From contig CAJUAV010000004.1 in the NCBI GenBank assembly GCA_910584485.1, positions 110,784 through 174,783 on the forward strand: a stretch of DNA of 64,000 nt, written 5' to 3'. Below the pieces are notes generated by a model. It was given only the letters and a program-made list of their open reading frames with translations. It did no database searches and was not told the origin of the DNA. Both the position numbers and the translations under genes were made by a program. Each line of letters starts with the position of its first letter. Positions within the stretch are counted from its first letter, which is position 1. Of this stretch, positions 8,644 through 18,518 are shown piece by piece. The DNA is from an uncultured Alistipes sp. (GTDB lineage: Bacteria; Bacteroidota; Bacteroidia; Bacteroidales; Rikenellaceae).

Positions 8644-11600
8644 ATGAAAAAAACATGCTCATTCGGACGTCCCTTCGGGATGTGGCCGCTCCTGGGGCTG
8701 CTCTTGCTCGTGCTGCCGTTGAGGGTCGGCGCGCAAGAGGCGAAAGTGTCGCTCTCGGTCCGCAACGGTACGGTCCGCGAGGTGCTCAAGAAGATCGAGT
8801 CGGCGTCGCCCTACCGCTTCTTTTACAGCGACGACCTCTCCTTCTTCGATTCGAGGGTGAATGCCGAGTATGCGGAGACCTCCGTGAAGACGATCCTGCA
8901 GAAGCTGCTCGACGGCAGCAACCTCACCTATTCGGTCATGGAGAACGACGCGATCGTCATCACCCCCTTCAACGTGAAGGACGCCGCCACGGTCAGCGGC
9001 ACGGTGACCGATGCCTCGGGCAGCCCGATGGCGGGCGTCACGGTCCTGCTGAAGGGCACCGTGACGGGTACGACGACCGACGGCAGCGGCCGCTATTCGA
9101 TCAAGGTCTCGGCCGTGAAACAGCCCGTGCTGGCCTTCTCGTTCATCGGCTGCGTCCCCGTCGAAAAACGGGTCTCGGGCGGTACGGTGGTCGACGTCTC
9201 GCTGTCGGACGACGTGCAGCGCATGGAGGACGTCGTGGTGATCGGCTACGGAACGGTCAAGAAGAAGGACCTGACGGGTTCGGTCTCTTCGATCAGCGGC
9301 AAGGAGCTGGTCAAGGTCCCCGTGGCGACGGCCGCCGAGGCCATCGCGGGCCGTCTGGCGGGCGTCCAGGTGACCACGACCGAGGGTAACCCCGATGCCG
9401 ACATCCAGATCCGCGTGCGCGGCGGCGGCTCCATTTCGCAGGACAACTCGCCGCTTTACATCGTGGACGGCTTCCCGAGCGACGACGGCCTGACGGCGGT
9501 CAACCCCGCGGACATCGAGTCGATCGACGTGCTGAAGGATGCCTCCTCGACGGCGATCTACGGTGCGCGCGGCGCCAACGGCGTGATCGTCATCACGACC
9601 AGGAAGGGTGCCGTCGGCCGTTCGAAGGTCTCCTACGACGGCTACGTCGGCTTCAAGAAGCTGGACCGCTTCCTGGATGTGTTGAGCCCCTACGAGTACG
9701 TCATGGCGCAGTACGAAATCGCGAACATGCCCGATGCGGCCTCCTCGGCGGCGGAGATTTTCGAGAGCCGCTACGGCCGTTTCGAGGACCTCGGACAGTA
9801 CAGGAACCGCAAGGGCGTCGACTGGCAGCGCGAGGTCTTCGGCCGCAGCGCCCTGACGCACAACCACAACATTTCGATCAGCGGCGGTTCGCAGCACGCG
9901 AAATACATGGTCAAGTACGGCCACTATTCCGAAGAGGGCATCATGCTCGCCTCGAGCGCCAAGCGCGACTACATCAAGATCAGCTTCGACCAGAAGGTCA
10001 CCGACCGGCTGAAACTCTCGGTCAACGGCAGCTACACCATGCGCGAGGTGCGGGGCAGCTCCATGTCGGGCACGCTCGACAACGCCATGCTCGGCAATAC
10101 GATCAGCTACCGCCCCGTGCTCGGCCCGAACGACGACGATGACGCGCTCATCGGCGAGACGGAGGACGATGCGGGCGGCGCCTTCCTCACGAACCCCATC
10201 GTGCGGGCCGAGGCGCAGCACCTCAAGAAGACCTACCGCACGGCGCTCTTCAACGGCAGCCTGGAGTATCGGATCCGGAAGGATCTGACCGTCTCCGTCA
10301 CGGGCGGCCTCTCGGCGGGGAACAACCGCGTGGAGACCTTCTTCGACGAGCGGCTGCACGACGTGCGCGTCGAGAAGGGCGGCCCCTACGGATCGATCGA
10401 GCCGACCGAGACGATGAAGCTCACCGAGTCGGCCTACATGACCTGGACGCCGACCTTCGGCGAGGCCCACAGCTTCTCGATGATGGCCGGTCAGGAGATC
10501 GTCACCTCGAAGAGCAAGTACCTGCTGGCGGGCGCCATGGAGTTCCCCAACTCCGACATCGGTCTGGGCGATCTGGGGTTGGGCGCCACGCCGATGAAGC
10601 CCTCGTCGAAGATCAGCGAGGAGCGCCTCTCCTCCTTCTTCGGCCGCATCATGTATGCGTTTCGGGACAAATACCTCGTGACGGTCAACCTGCGCGCCGA
10701 CGGTTCGTCGAAATTCGCCAAGGAGAATCACTGGGGCTATTTCCCCTCCGTCTCGGCTGCCTGGCGCATCATGGAGGAGCCGTGGATGAAGCGGCTGGAC
10801 CTCTTTTCGAACCTCAAGCTGCGCGTAAGCTACGGTCTTTCGGGCAACAACCGCATCGGCAACAACCTCTTCGCCTCGACCTTCTCGACGACGGGCTATG
10901 CGGCCGACGCCGGCTCGATCAGCACGGCGCTTCAGCCTACGGCCATCGCCTCGCCCTCGCTCAAGTGGGAGACGACCAAGTCGTTCGACGCCGGCCTCGA
11001 CATGGGCTTCCTCGACGGCCGCATCAACCTCGTGTTCGACTACTACTACAACAAGACCGAAGACCTGCTGCTGCGCGCCCGCATCCCGGGCACGTCGGGC
11101 TACACGACCCAGTACAAGAACGTGGGCAGCATGCGTAACAAGGGCATCGAGCTGACGCTCAATACGATCAACATCGACCGCAAGAAGTTCCGCTGGACGA
11201 CCGATTTCAACATTTCGTTCAATCGGGGCCGCATCCTCGGGCTGAACCGCGACGAGCTGGGCGCCCAGCAGTCCTATCTGGAGAACTCGGGCTGGGCCAA
11301 GACCATCTACGACTACATCGTGCAGGTCGGCAAACCCGTGGGCATGATCTACGGCTACATCACGGACGGCTTCTACACGGCGGCCGATTTCGAAGGCTAC
11401 GACGCCGGCACGAACACCTGGAAGCTGCGCGACGGAGTCCCCTACATCAAGGGCGACACGAAGATCACCCCGGGCGACATCAAGTTCAAGTGGATCGGCG
11501 GTCAGACCGACGAGCGGGGGAATCCCGTCATCACGCCCGACCACGACCGAACGATCATCGGCAACACGAACCCGAAGTTCATCGGCGGTCTGAACAACAC

Positions 11601-12117
11601 CTTCTCCTACCGCAACTTCGACCTGGGCATCTTCGTGAATTTCAGCTACGGCAACAAGGTGCTCAACGCCAACAAGCTGGCCTACACGAATACTTACAAC
11701 TCCTACCGCAACTTCCTGGGCGTGATGCGCGACCGCTTCCGCCTCATCAACGACCAGGGCGCCTTCGTGACCGACCTGGGCGAACTGGCCGAGCTGAACA
11801 AGGATGCGAAGATCTGGCGCGTGAAGGCGGGCGAGCTGCCCCGTTTCGCCCACTCGTGGGCCGTCGAGGACGCCTCGTTCCTGCGCATCAACAACATCAC
11901 GCTGGGCTACACCGTGCCGCGCAAGCTGGCCGAAAAGTGCCACCTGCAGAACCTGCGCATCTACGCGACGGCCTACAACATCTACACCTGGACCAGCTAC
12001 AGCGGCTTCGATCCCGAGGTTAGCGCGCTGCGCAGCAACCCGCTGACGCCCGGCGTGGATTACTCGGCCTATCCGAAGAGCTTCTCGATGATTTTCGGTG
12101 TCAACATTACCTTCTAA
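8644..12117 (+). CDS. SusC/RagA-family TonB-dependent receptor with STN domain
   Basis: Outer-membrane glycan importer, 1157 residues. After the signal peptide comes an STN domain (about 33-108, KVSLSVRNGTVREVLKKIE), which in this family contacts FecR. Then a carboxypeptidase-D-like domain (VSGTVTDASGSPMAGVTV), a TonB-box region (VVVIGYGTVKKKDLTGSV), the plug (ADIESIDVLKDASSTAIYG) and a 22-strand barrel ending in the aromatic terminus MIFGVNITF. The STN domain implies that this receptor both imports and signals to the local FecR/sigma pair. It is followed after 12 bp by susD. Confidence 0.97.
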   Translation: MKKTCSFGRPFGMWPLLGLLLLVLPLRVGAQEAKVSLSVRNGTVREVLKKIESASPYRFFYSDDLSFFDSRVNAEYAETSVKTILQKLLDGSNLTYSVMENDAIVITPFNVKDAATVSGTVTDASGSPMAGVTVLLKGTVTGTTTDGSGRYSIKVSAVKQPVLAFSFIGCVPVEKRVSGGTVVDVSLSDDVQRMEDVVVIGYGTVKKKDLTGSVSSISGKELVKVPVATAAEAIAGRLAGVQVTTTEGNPDADIQIRVRGGGSISQDNSPLYIVDGFPSDDGLTAVNPADIESIDVLKDASSTAIYGARGANGVIVITTRKGAVGRSKVSYDGYVGFKKLDRFLDVLSPYEYVMAQYEIANMPDAASSAAEIFESRYGRFEDLGQYRNRKGVDWQREVFGRSALTHNHNISISGGSQHAKYMVKYGHYSEEGIMLASSAKRDYIKISFDQKVTDRLKLSVNGSYTMREVRGSSMSGTLDNAMLGNTISYRPVLGPNDDDDALIGETEDDAGGAFLTNPIVRAEAQHLKKTYRTALFNGSLEYRIRKDLTVSVTGGLSAGNNRVETFFDERLHDVRVEKGGPYGSIEPTETMKLTESAYMTWTPTFGEAHSFSMMAGQEIVTSKSKYLLAGAMEFPNSDIGLGDLGLGATPMKPSSKISEERLSSFFGRIMYAFRDKYLVTVNLRADGSSKFAKENHWGYFPSVSAAWRIMEEPWMKRLDLFSNLKLRVSYGLSGNNRIGNNLFASTFSTTGYAADAGSISTALQPTAIASPSLKWETTKSFDAGLDMGFLDGRINLVFDYYYNKTEDLLLRARIPGTSGYTTQYKNVGSMRNKGIELTLNTINIDRKKFRWTTDFNISFNRGRILGLNRDELGAQQSYLENSGWAKTIYDYIVQVGKPVGMIYGYITDGFYTAADFEGYDAGTNTWKLRDGVPYIKGDTKITPGDIKFKWIGGQTDERGNPVITPDHDRTIIGNTNPKFIGGLNNTFSYRNFDLGIFVNFSYGNKVLNANKLAYTNTYNSYRNFLGVMRDRFRLINDQGAFVTDLGELAELNKDAKIWRVKAGELPRFAHSWAVEDASFLRINNITLGYTVPRKLAEKCHLQNLRIYATAYNIYTWTSYSGFDPEVSALRSNPLTPGVDYSAYPKSFSMIFGVNITF

Positions 12118-12129
12118 TCGAAACGAACC

Positions 12130-13956
12130 ATGAAAAATATGCTTTTTGATCGAATCAAGGTCGGATGCGCCCTGTTGATCGCCGCCGTCTCGCTGGTCGC
12201 CTGCGACGACTTTCTGACGGTGCCTTCGAAGTCGAACTACGATTCGGAAAACCTGTTCGGCACGGTCGACCAGGCGCGCATGACCGCCTACGGCGCCTAC
12301 GTGCTGATGGCGCACCCGATGTACGGCCGCAAGGTGGTGACGATGACCACCACCGACACGGACGTCATGCGTACGTCGGGCGGCTGGGAGACGGTCGGCC
12401 GAAAGAATTTCGCCCGCTACTCGTCGACCCCCGCCAGCGTCGACACCGAGCTGAACGGCCTCTGGAACAAGTGGTACGCCTGCATCGAGCGCTGCAACAT
12501 CTGCATCGAGCGGATCCCCCAGATGGGGCTCTACGAGAACGGCACGGAGCAGGAAAAGGCCGAGCTCAAGCGCCTCCACGGCGAGATGCTCGCTCTGCGC
12601 GCGCTGTGCTACCTCGACCTGATCGTCCGCTGGGGCGACGTTCCCGCACGCTTCACCCCCTCGAAGGCGGGCGAGGTCTTCTACGTGGACCGCACCTCGC
12701 GCGACGAGATCTACGACCGCATCATCGAGGACCTGAAAACGGCCGTCGAGTTGACCCCCTGGCGCAAGGAGGTGGCGGCGCAGGCGCGCTTCACGAAGGG
12801 CGCCGTCAAGGGGCTGCTGGCGCGCGTGTGTCTGCACGCCGCCGGTTACTCGCTGCGCTGGGATGCCGAGACGGGCGGTAACATGGGCATGCGCCGCCGT
12901 CCCGATGCGGCGAAGATCGAGGAGTACTACGAGCTGGCCCGCACGCAGTGCGCCGAGATCATCGACGACCCCGCGGGCAACCACCGCCTAAATCCCGTCT
13001 ACCAGAACATCTGGAAGAGCGTCTGCGCACAGAAGTTCGACACGGAGTTCGGCGAGAGCATGTTCGAGATCGGCATGTACAACCCCGAGGTGGGCAAGAG
13101 CACCTACAACGGCCAGATCGGCAACAAGATCGGCGCCAACTGCAACAAGGAGTCGAAATACGGCATGACGGGTACCGAGGTGCGCCTGACGGCCCCCTAC
13201 ATTCTCTCGTTCGCGCCGCACGACACGCGCTTCGAGACGGTGGTGGCCGACATGGAGGTGAACAAGGAGAGCAAGGGAATCATCACGAACCGCCTCTGGG
13301 AGTATAACCCGGGCAAGTGGCGCGCCTGGTGGTGCCCGACCTACATGAACGACTACACGAACATCAACTGGATCTACCTGCGCTACGCCGACGTGCTGCT
13401 GATGTTCGCCGAGGCGGAGAACCACCTCCATCATGGACCGACCGATGCGGCGATCCGCGCCCTGAAGGAGGTGCGCCGCCGCGCCTACAAGGGCAACGAG
13501 GCGGAGATCGACGCCGAGACCTATGCGGCGGACGAGGAGGGTTTCCTTGAGGCGATCATGCAGGAGCGCGCCTGGGAGCTGGGTGCCGAGGCGCTGCGCA
13601 AGTTCGACCTGATCCGCTGGAACAAGCTCGGCGAGATGATCCGCCGCACGAAGGAGGCGCAGAAGCGGATCGCCGCCAACACGGCCGCCTATCCGAAGTT
13701 CTGCTACTACAAGCCGTGCGACGATCCCACGAAGAGCTATCCCGAAAAGGCGTACAGCAACGTCGACAAGGATCCCGCCTATCCGAAAGAGGAGGGGTGG
13801 GTGCAGACGAACTACACCAACAAGATGAGCAGCAATGCCGACATCATGACCACCTACGCCCGCGATTTTCGGGAGAACATGACCGAGCTCTATCCGATCC
13901 CGCAGTCGATCTGCGACGACAATCCGAAATTGAGCCAGCATCCCGCCTACAAATAA
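12130..13956 (+). CDS. SusD/RagB-family nutrient-binding outer-membrane lipoprotein
   Basis: Surface glycan-binding lid of the SusCD complex, 608 residues. The signal ends in a lipobox (VSLVAC, with Cys near residue 25) followed by DDFLTVPSKSNYD, the usual SusD start. TPR-like helices appear in the first half (LHGEMLALRALCYLDLIVRW). The C-terminal SusD signature includes YLRYADVLLMFAEAEN and ELGAEALRKFDLIRWNKL. It pairs with the preceding susC and is longer than the average SusD of 500-550 residues. The ligand cannot be read from sequence. Confidence 0.97.
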   Translation: MKNMLFDRIKVGCALLIAAVSLVACDDFLTVPSKSNYDSENLFGTVDQARMTAYGAYVLMAHPMYGRKVVTMTTTDTDVMRTSGGWETVGRKNFARYSSTPASVDTELNGLWNKWYACIERCNICIERIPQMGLYENGTEQEKAELKRLHGEMLALRALCYLDLIVRWGDVPARFTPSKAGEVFYVDRTSRDEIYDRIIEDLKTAVELTPWRKEVAAQARFTKGAVKGLLARVCLHAAGYSLRWDAETGGNMGMRRRPDAAKIEEYYELARTQCAEIIDDPAGNHRLNPVYQNIWKSVCAQKFDTEFGESMFEIGMYNPEVGKSTYNGQIGNKIGANCNKESKYGMTGTEVRLTAPYILSFAPHDTRFETVVADMEVNKESKGIITNRLWEYNPGKWRAWWCPTYMNDYTNINWIYLRYADVLLMFAEAENHLHHGPTDAAIRALKEVRRRAYKGNEAEIDAETYAADEEGFLEAIMQERAWELGAEALRKFDLIRWNKLGEMIRRTKEAQKRIAANTAAYPKFCYYKPCDDPTKSYPEKAYSNVDKDPAYPKEEGWVQTNYTNKMSSNADIMTTYARDFRENMTELYPIPQSICDDNPKLSQHPAYK

Positions 13957-14016
13957 ACCGTCGCATCGGAGGGGGTGCGGGTCTGCCCGCGCCCCCTTCT
14001 TTCAACCATTCGAACC

Positions 14017-15861
14017 ATGAAAAAAAGCATCCTTCTGCTGCTGGCGGGCGTTTGGTCGCTGGCCCTCTTCGGGGCGGGGCGTCCGCTGAACCTGACCATC
14101 GGCGGCGAGCGGGCCGTTCTCGCCGAAGGCCATCCGCGCCTGATCCTGACCGACGCCCGCATGGCGGAGCTGCGTGCCCGCCATACGACCGATACGCTCC
14201 TGCAACGCTACGTGAACGACGTGCTGCGGGCGACCGACACGATGGTCTCCCTGAAGCCCCTCGAGCGGATCATGACCACGCGCGACATGTTGCGCGTGAG
14301 CCGCGATGCGCTGGCACGCATCTACAACCTCGCCTTCGCCTGGCGCTGGACGGGCGACGAGCGCTATGCCGAGGCCGCCGAGGCGAATCTGGCGGCCGTC
14401 TGCCGCTTCGTCGACTGGGACCCGCACCACTTTCTGGACGTGGCCGAGATGACGCATGCCGTCGCCATCGGCTACGACTGGCTCTACGATCGGCTGGACG
14501 ATCGGATGCGGGAGCTGCTGCGGCGCGCCATCATCGAAAAGGGGCTGGAAGAGGGACTGAAGGTCTACCGCGCGAAGAGCGGTTTCCACAAGCGGGTCAA
14601 CAACTGGAACCAGGTGTGCAACAGCGGCCTGATTATCGGTGCGCTGGCCGTGGCCGATACCGATCCCGACTATGCCCGCCGGATCCTTCCGACGGCCCTC
14701 GAATCGATGCCGCGGGCGATGACGGCCTTCGACCCCGACGGGGTCTGCGTCGAAGGGCCCTCCTACTGGCACTACGCCGTGCGCTACTGCGCCTACGGCT
14801 TCGCCTCGATGCGTTCGGCGCTGGGGACCGACTTCGGCATGAGCGAGCGGTTCGAGGGATTCCGCAAAACGGGCTACTTCCCGATCACGATGACGGGTCC
14901 CGCGGAGTACATGCTCGCCTTCAGCGACTGCCGCATGAAGGTGCGGCGCGCCTGCCTGCCGCCCATGTTCTGGCTGGCGACGCGGTACGACAACCCCGAT
15001 TTTTCGGAGTCGGAGCACGATCTGTTGCGACACATGCCCGCGCAGGTCTACCACGTGATGTATTACACGCCCCGCGTCGCGGGGTGGCGTGCGAAGGCCT
15101 CTCTGGACAAGTACCTGCGCAGCAAGGTCGAGGTGGCCTGCATGCGCAGCGGCTGGGAGCGCGAGGCGCTCTTCGTGGGTATGAAGGCGGGAACGACCGA
15201 CGTGAGCCACGTGCACCTCGACATGGGCAACTTCGAGCTGGATGCGCTGGGCGAGCGGTGGCTGCTCGACCTGGGCTCCGACAAGTACGAGCTGCCCGGC
15301 TTCTTCGATTTCAAGAAACAGCGCTGGGACTATTACCGCTGCGTGACGCGCAGCCACAACCTGCCTGTCTTCGACGGCCGCGAACAGTGCCTCGATTCGA
15401 AGGCCCGCTTCGAGCGCGTGTCGCTCGACACGGAGGCCCCCTTCGTCGTGGCGAACCTGAACGAGCCCTATCGCGACCGCTGTGCGGCCGTGACGCGCGG
15501 CATCCGCCTGGTCGGTGGCCGCAAGGCGGTGCTCGTGCAGGACGAGTTCGAGATGCGGGCCCCGGGCGAGGTGAACTGGGGCGTGATGACCGATGCCGCG
15601 ATCGAGACGGAGGGCGGCACGGCGCGCCTGACGATCGGCGGCCGACGGCTCACGGCCCGGATCCTGGCGCCCGCAGGGGCCTCCTTCGTCGTCGAGTCGG
15701 CCCGCCAGGCGCCGCCCCAGGCGGAGAATGCCGGCATCAACCGCCTGACGATCCGCCTGAAGGGGCAGACGCGGCAGCGGATCGCCGTCCTCTTTTCGCC
15801 CGTGTGGGACGAGGGCGAGACGACCTCGGCCGAGGTGCTCCCGCTGGCGGAGTGGAAATAG
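14017..15861 (+). CDS. Heparinase II/III-type polysaccharide lyase or related protein
   Basis: Exported protein of 614 residues. The start is the ATG at 14017 (MKKSILLLLAGVWSLALFG signal), not the longer reading from 13975. The N-terminal half is an alpha/alpha-toroid (AEMTHAVAIGYDWLYDRL, NNWNQVCNSGLIIGALA), and the C-terminal half a beta-sandwich with SHVHLDMGNFELDALGERW, the heparinase II/III signature that carries the catalytic or metal-binding His. This architecture belongs to lyases acting on uronic-acid polymers such as heparinoids, alginate or bacterial exopolysaccharides. Together with the GH2 genes it points to a uronic-acid-containing substrate (inference). The PL family was not assigned. 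Confidence 0.85.
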   Translation: MKKSILLLLAGVWSLALFGAGRPLNLTIGGERAVLAEGHPRLILTDARMAELRARHTTDTLLQRYVNDVLRATDTMVSLKPLERIMTTRDMLRVSRDALARIYNLAFAWRWTGDERYAEAAEANLAAVCRFVDWDPHHFLDVAEMTHAVAIGYDWLYDRLDDRMRELLRRAIIEKGLEEGLKVYRAKSGFHKRVNNWNQVCNSGLIIGALAVADTDPDYARRILPTALESMPRAMTAFDPDGVCVEGPSYWHYAVRYCAYGFASMRSALGTDFGMSERFEGFRKTGYFPITMTGPAEYMLAFSDCRMKVRRACLPPMFWLATRYDNPDFSESEHDLLRHMPAQVYHVMYYTPRVAGWRAKASLDKYLRSKVEVACMRSGWEREALFVGMKAGTTDVSHVHLDMGNFELDALGERWLLDLGSDKYELPGFFDFKKQRWDYYRCVTRSHNLPVFDGREQCLDSKARFERVSLDTEAPFVVANLNEPYRDRCAAVTRGIRLVGGRKAVLVQDEFEMRAPGEVNWGVMTDAAIETEGGTARLTIGGRRLTARILAPAGASFVVESARQAPPQAENAGINRLTIRLKGQTRQRIAVLFSPVWDEGETTSAEVLPLAEWK

Positions 15862-15870
15862 GCGCGCGCG

Positions 15871-17439
15871 ATGAAGCTCCGAAACCTGACGGGGTGGGTG
15901 TGCCTGCTCCTGCTTTCGCTCGGCTGCGGACGGGCCTGCGGCAGCGATCGCCCGCGGCGGAATGCCGCGGGGGTCTACGAAATCGCCGACAGCCGCCAAC
16001 TGCTCTATGTGAGCCGTCATTTCGGCTCGGCGGCGTGTCCCGCCGACGGCAGCTACGCGCTCACGGCCGACATCGACCTCTCCGAGACGCCCTCTTTCGA
16101 ACCGATACGGGGTCATTTCCTCGGTCGGTTCGACGGGCGGGGCCATGCGATCCGCCGCCTGACGATCCGCTGTCCCGAGCGCTCCACGGTGGGGCTCTTC
16201 TGCAACGTGGGGGCTGCCGCCACGCAGGCCGTGGTGGAGAATCTGGCCCTCGTGGAGGTCTATGTGGCGGGGCGCCACACGGTCGGCGCGATCGCGGGCG
16301 CGCTCTACGGGACGATCCGCAACTGCTACGTCAGCGGCGAGGTCCACGCCGTGATGCACTGCGCGGGAGGCCTCGTCGGACGACTTCCCGAAATCGTCGG
16401 GCAGCGGGTGACGCCGCTGCTGTGCGACTGCTTCACCTCGGCGGCCGTGATCTGCGAGGGCGATGCCGACAGCCAGGGCGGCTTGAGCGGACGGCTCCTC
16501 TCCGAGGGCGGAACGATCGAACGCTGCGTCTGCACGGGCGAGGTGATCGGACGCGGCAAGACGGGCGGACTGGTGGGCGAGGTGGCGCGACGGGGGGCTC
16601 TGCGCGACTGCCTCGCCGCTAACCGCCGGCTGGAGGCCGCACGGGGCGCCGCATCGGTCGGCGCGGCCGCGGGACGGATCGAAGCGGGAGCCGAGCTCCA
16701 TCGAACGGCCGTCTGGGAGGCGCTCGGCCCCTCGGCGACCGAGGGGGTGACGGCGCTGCCCGCCGCCGCGTTCGCCGATCGGGAGCGCTGCGAAGCGCTC
16801 GGCTGGCGCTTCGACGGGCGATGGAGCTGGGGGCGGGCCGCCGACGGCGCCGAACATCCGATCCTGACCGACTTCGCCCGTCTGGGGTTCGATTACGACT
16901 TTACGTGGAACGATCCGCAGCCTGCGGTGCGGCTGCATGCGCAGGCGGAGACCGACCGCATCGTGCTGCGGCTGGAGAGCGATGCGGGCCGGGACGACTG
17001 GTCGTACTGCATCCTTCGGGCCGATCGGGGGCTGCCCTCGCAGGCCGTGTGGCAGCGGACGCCCGAGGCCCGTTTCGAGGGGCTGGAGGCGGCGACGGCC
17101 TATCCCTTCTGCTACAAGGTACGCGAGGGCGCGGGGCGCGAAAGCCGCTGGTATCGGACGACGGTCAACACCCGCTATCGGGCCTCGACCGATCCGACGC
17201 CCCGCAACGTGACGGCCGTCGTGACGGCCGATCCGTCGACGACACTCGCGTTCGCCTGGACGACCCCCGACACGACGCTGCGGGCGAGCACCGTATGGCT
17301 CGTCGAGGAGCGGGATTCGGCCCGCCTGTCGGCCTCCCCGCATGCGGGCACGCACCGCAGGAGGCGGTGCGCGGTACGATCAACAAGCGGCTGTACGACG
17401 GCGCGCGGAGCTTCCATCGGGCGACGGTTCGCGGCCTGA
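15871..17439 (+). CDS. 5' part of a frameshifted GLUG-domain metallophosphatase
   Basis: Exported protein (signal near LLLLSLGCGRACG, possibly a lipoprotein). The genuine part runs to about base 17336; beyond it this frame reads arginine-rich nonsense to the stop at 17437. Residues about 35-300 have the repetitive beta-helix character of GLUG-motif regions (TVGAIAGALYGTIRNCYVSG, CAGGLVGRL, KTGGLVGEV). After them come two fibronectin-like strands regions (YPFCYKVREGAGRESRWY; TTLAFAWTTPDTT), the second being the start of the purple-acid-phosphatase N-terminal domain. The rest of that domain and the catalytic domain continue in the -1 frame in the next entry. It begins 9 bp after the lyase gene, in the same operon. 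Confidence 0.8.
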   Translation: MKLRNLTGWVCLLLLSLGCGRACGSDRPRRNAAGVYEIADSRQLLYVSRHFGSAACPADGSYALTADIDLSETPSFEPIRGHFLGRFDGRGHAIRRLTIRCPERSTVGLFCNVGAAATQAVVENLALVEVYVAGRHTVGAIAGALYGTIRNCYVSGEVHAVMHCAGGLVGRLPEIVGQRVTPLLCDCFTSAAVICEGDADSQGGLSGRLLSEGGTIERCVCTGEVIGRGKTGGLVGEVARRGALRDCLAANRRLEAARGAASVGAAAGRIEAGAELHRTAVWEALGPSATEGVTALPAAAFADRERCEALGWRFDGRWSWGRAADGAEHPILTDFARLGFDYDFTWNDPQPAVRLHAQAETDRIVLRLESDAGRDDWSYCILRADRGLPSQAVWQRTPEARFEGLEAATAYPFCYKVREGAGRESRWYRTTVNTRYRASTDPTPRNVTAVVTADPSTTLAFAWTTPDTTLRASTVWLVEERDSARLSASPHAGTHRRRRCAVRSTSGCTTARGASIGRRFAA

Positions 17440-18464
17440 AGCCCGCCACGCGCTATCTGTATCGGGTGGGGGATGCCGAGCGGCGGGTCGTGAGCCCGAT
17501 CCGCTCGGTGACGACGGCCCCTGCCGACGAGGCGTCGTTCCGCTTCGTCTATGCGGCCGACCTGCAGGCGGATGCGCCGCAGTCGGAGCAGGCGATCCGT
17601 CGGATGTTCGACCATGCGGCGGAGCGGCTGCCGCAGCCCGCCTGGCTCTTCCTGGCGGGCGATCTGACGGAAAACGGCTACAATTACACGCAGTGGGACC
17701 GCTTTTTCGCCGCGGGGGAGCCGTTGCTCGGGAGCTGTTTCACGGTCCTCGCGCAGGGCAACCACGACAGCGACGGCGATCTGGACAACCACTTTCCGAT
17801 CCGCTCCGAAGCGGAGGGGATCCCCTTCGTCTATTCGTTCGACTGCGGGTGCGCCCACTTCATCGTGCTCAATACGCAGTACGACGCACCGGAGCAGCTC
17901 GACCGACAGGCGGCGTGGATGGAACGCGACCTGGCGGCGCATCGTCGGCGGTGGAACATCGTGCTGCTGCACAAGGCGCTGTATGCAGCGACGGACCACG
18001 TCGACGATGCCGACATCGATCGACTGCGCGGCAGGCTGGCTCCGCTCTTCGAGGCGTGGGGCATCGACGCCGTGCTGATGGGACACGACCACAGCTTCAG
18101 CCGCAGCTTCGTGCACGAGGGGCGGAACGCCTGCGTTCCGGCCTCGACGGAGGAGGGGCGGCAGGTGTTCCGGTCGCCCGCGGCGCCGCTCTACCTCGTG
18201 AACGGCACGGGCGGCATCTCCAAATGGTACCACATGATCCGCTACGACGCTTCGGTGCTGACGCGCGTTTCGGCGGCCTACGAATTCATCGACCGTACGT
18301 CGGCCGACTACGGCCGTTCGCTGCGCGAGCAGAGTTTTACGCTCGTGGAGGTCACGCCGCAGTCGCTGACCTTCGATACGTGGTTCTTTCGGTGCGACGG
18401 GCAGGATCCCCGCCGCGACGAGCGGCCGCCGTATCGCTTCGATGCGGTCCGCATCGTCCGATGA
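17295..18464 (+). CDS. 3' part of the frameshifted metallophosphatase (catalytic domain)
   Basis: The homologous reading starts near 17340 in frame 3; the ATG at 17295 is the nearest in-frame start a gene caller would use. It completes the purple-acid-phosphatase Fn3 domain (GLKPATRYLYRVGDAE), then the calcineurin-like metallophosphatase with motifs AADLQAD, GDLTENG, QGNHDSDGD, VLLHK and GHDHSF, which supply the two-metal ligands. The set is complete, so catalysis would be intact if the two parts were joined. Adding one base to the C run at 17336-17339 fuses both frames without a stop. It ends at a bidirectional terminator. Either a recent null mutation or a sequence error is possible. Confidence 0.85.
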   Translation: MARRGAGFGPPVGLPACGHAPQEAVRGTINKRLYDGARSFHRATVRGLKPATRYLYRVGDAERRVVSPIRSVTTAPADEASFRFVYAADLQADAPQSEQAIRRMFDHAAERLPQPAWLFLAGDLTENGYNYTQWDRFFAAGEPLLGSCFTVLAQGNHDSDGDLDNHFPIRSEAEGIPFVYSFDCGCAHFIVLNTQYDAPEQLDRQAAWMERDLAAHRRRWNIVLLHKALYAATDHVDDADIDRLRGRLAPLFEAWGIDAVLMGHDHSFSRSFVHEGRNACVPASTEEGRQVFRSPAAPLYLVNGTGGISKWYHMIRYDASVLTRVSAAYEFIDRTSADYGRSLREQSFTLVEVTPQSLTFDTWFFRCDGQDPRRDERPPYRFDAVRIVR

Positions 18465-18501
18465 AAAAGGGCTGCCCGTTCTATGCGGGCAGCCCTTTTT
18501 T
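18464..18501. terminator. Bidirectional intrinsic terminator between convergent PUL genes
   Basis: Stem AAAAAGGGCTGCCCG with its complement CGGGCAGCCCTTTTT, 7-base loop, flanked by A and T runs so it works on both strands. It overlaps the stop of the metallophosphatase and lies 18 bp past the convergent LamG lipoprotein gene. Confidence 0.9.
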
Positions 18502-18518
18502 CGGGACGCATCGGGCGG

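Noticed and set aside
8659..12984. 1441-codon open frame on the minus strand opposite susC and susD
   Set aside because: It lies wholly antisense to two certain genes, has no domain or signal, and its residue pattern (R, V, D, H-rich) is the usual mirror of high-G+C coding sequence. Several other long antisense frames (4906-8211, 14002-17355, 27878-30520) are the same artefact.
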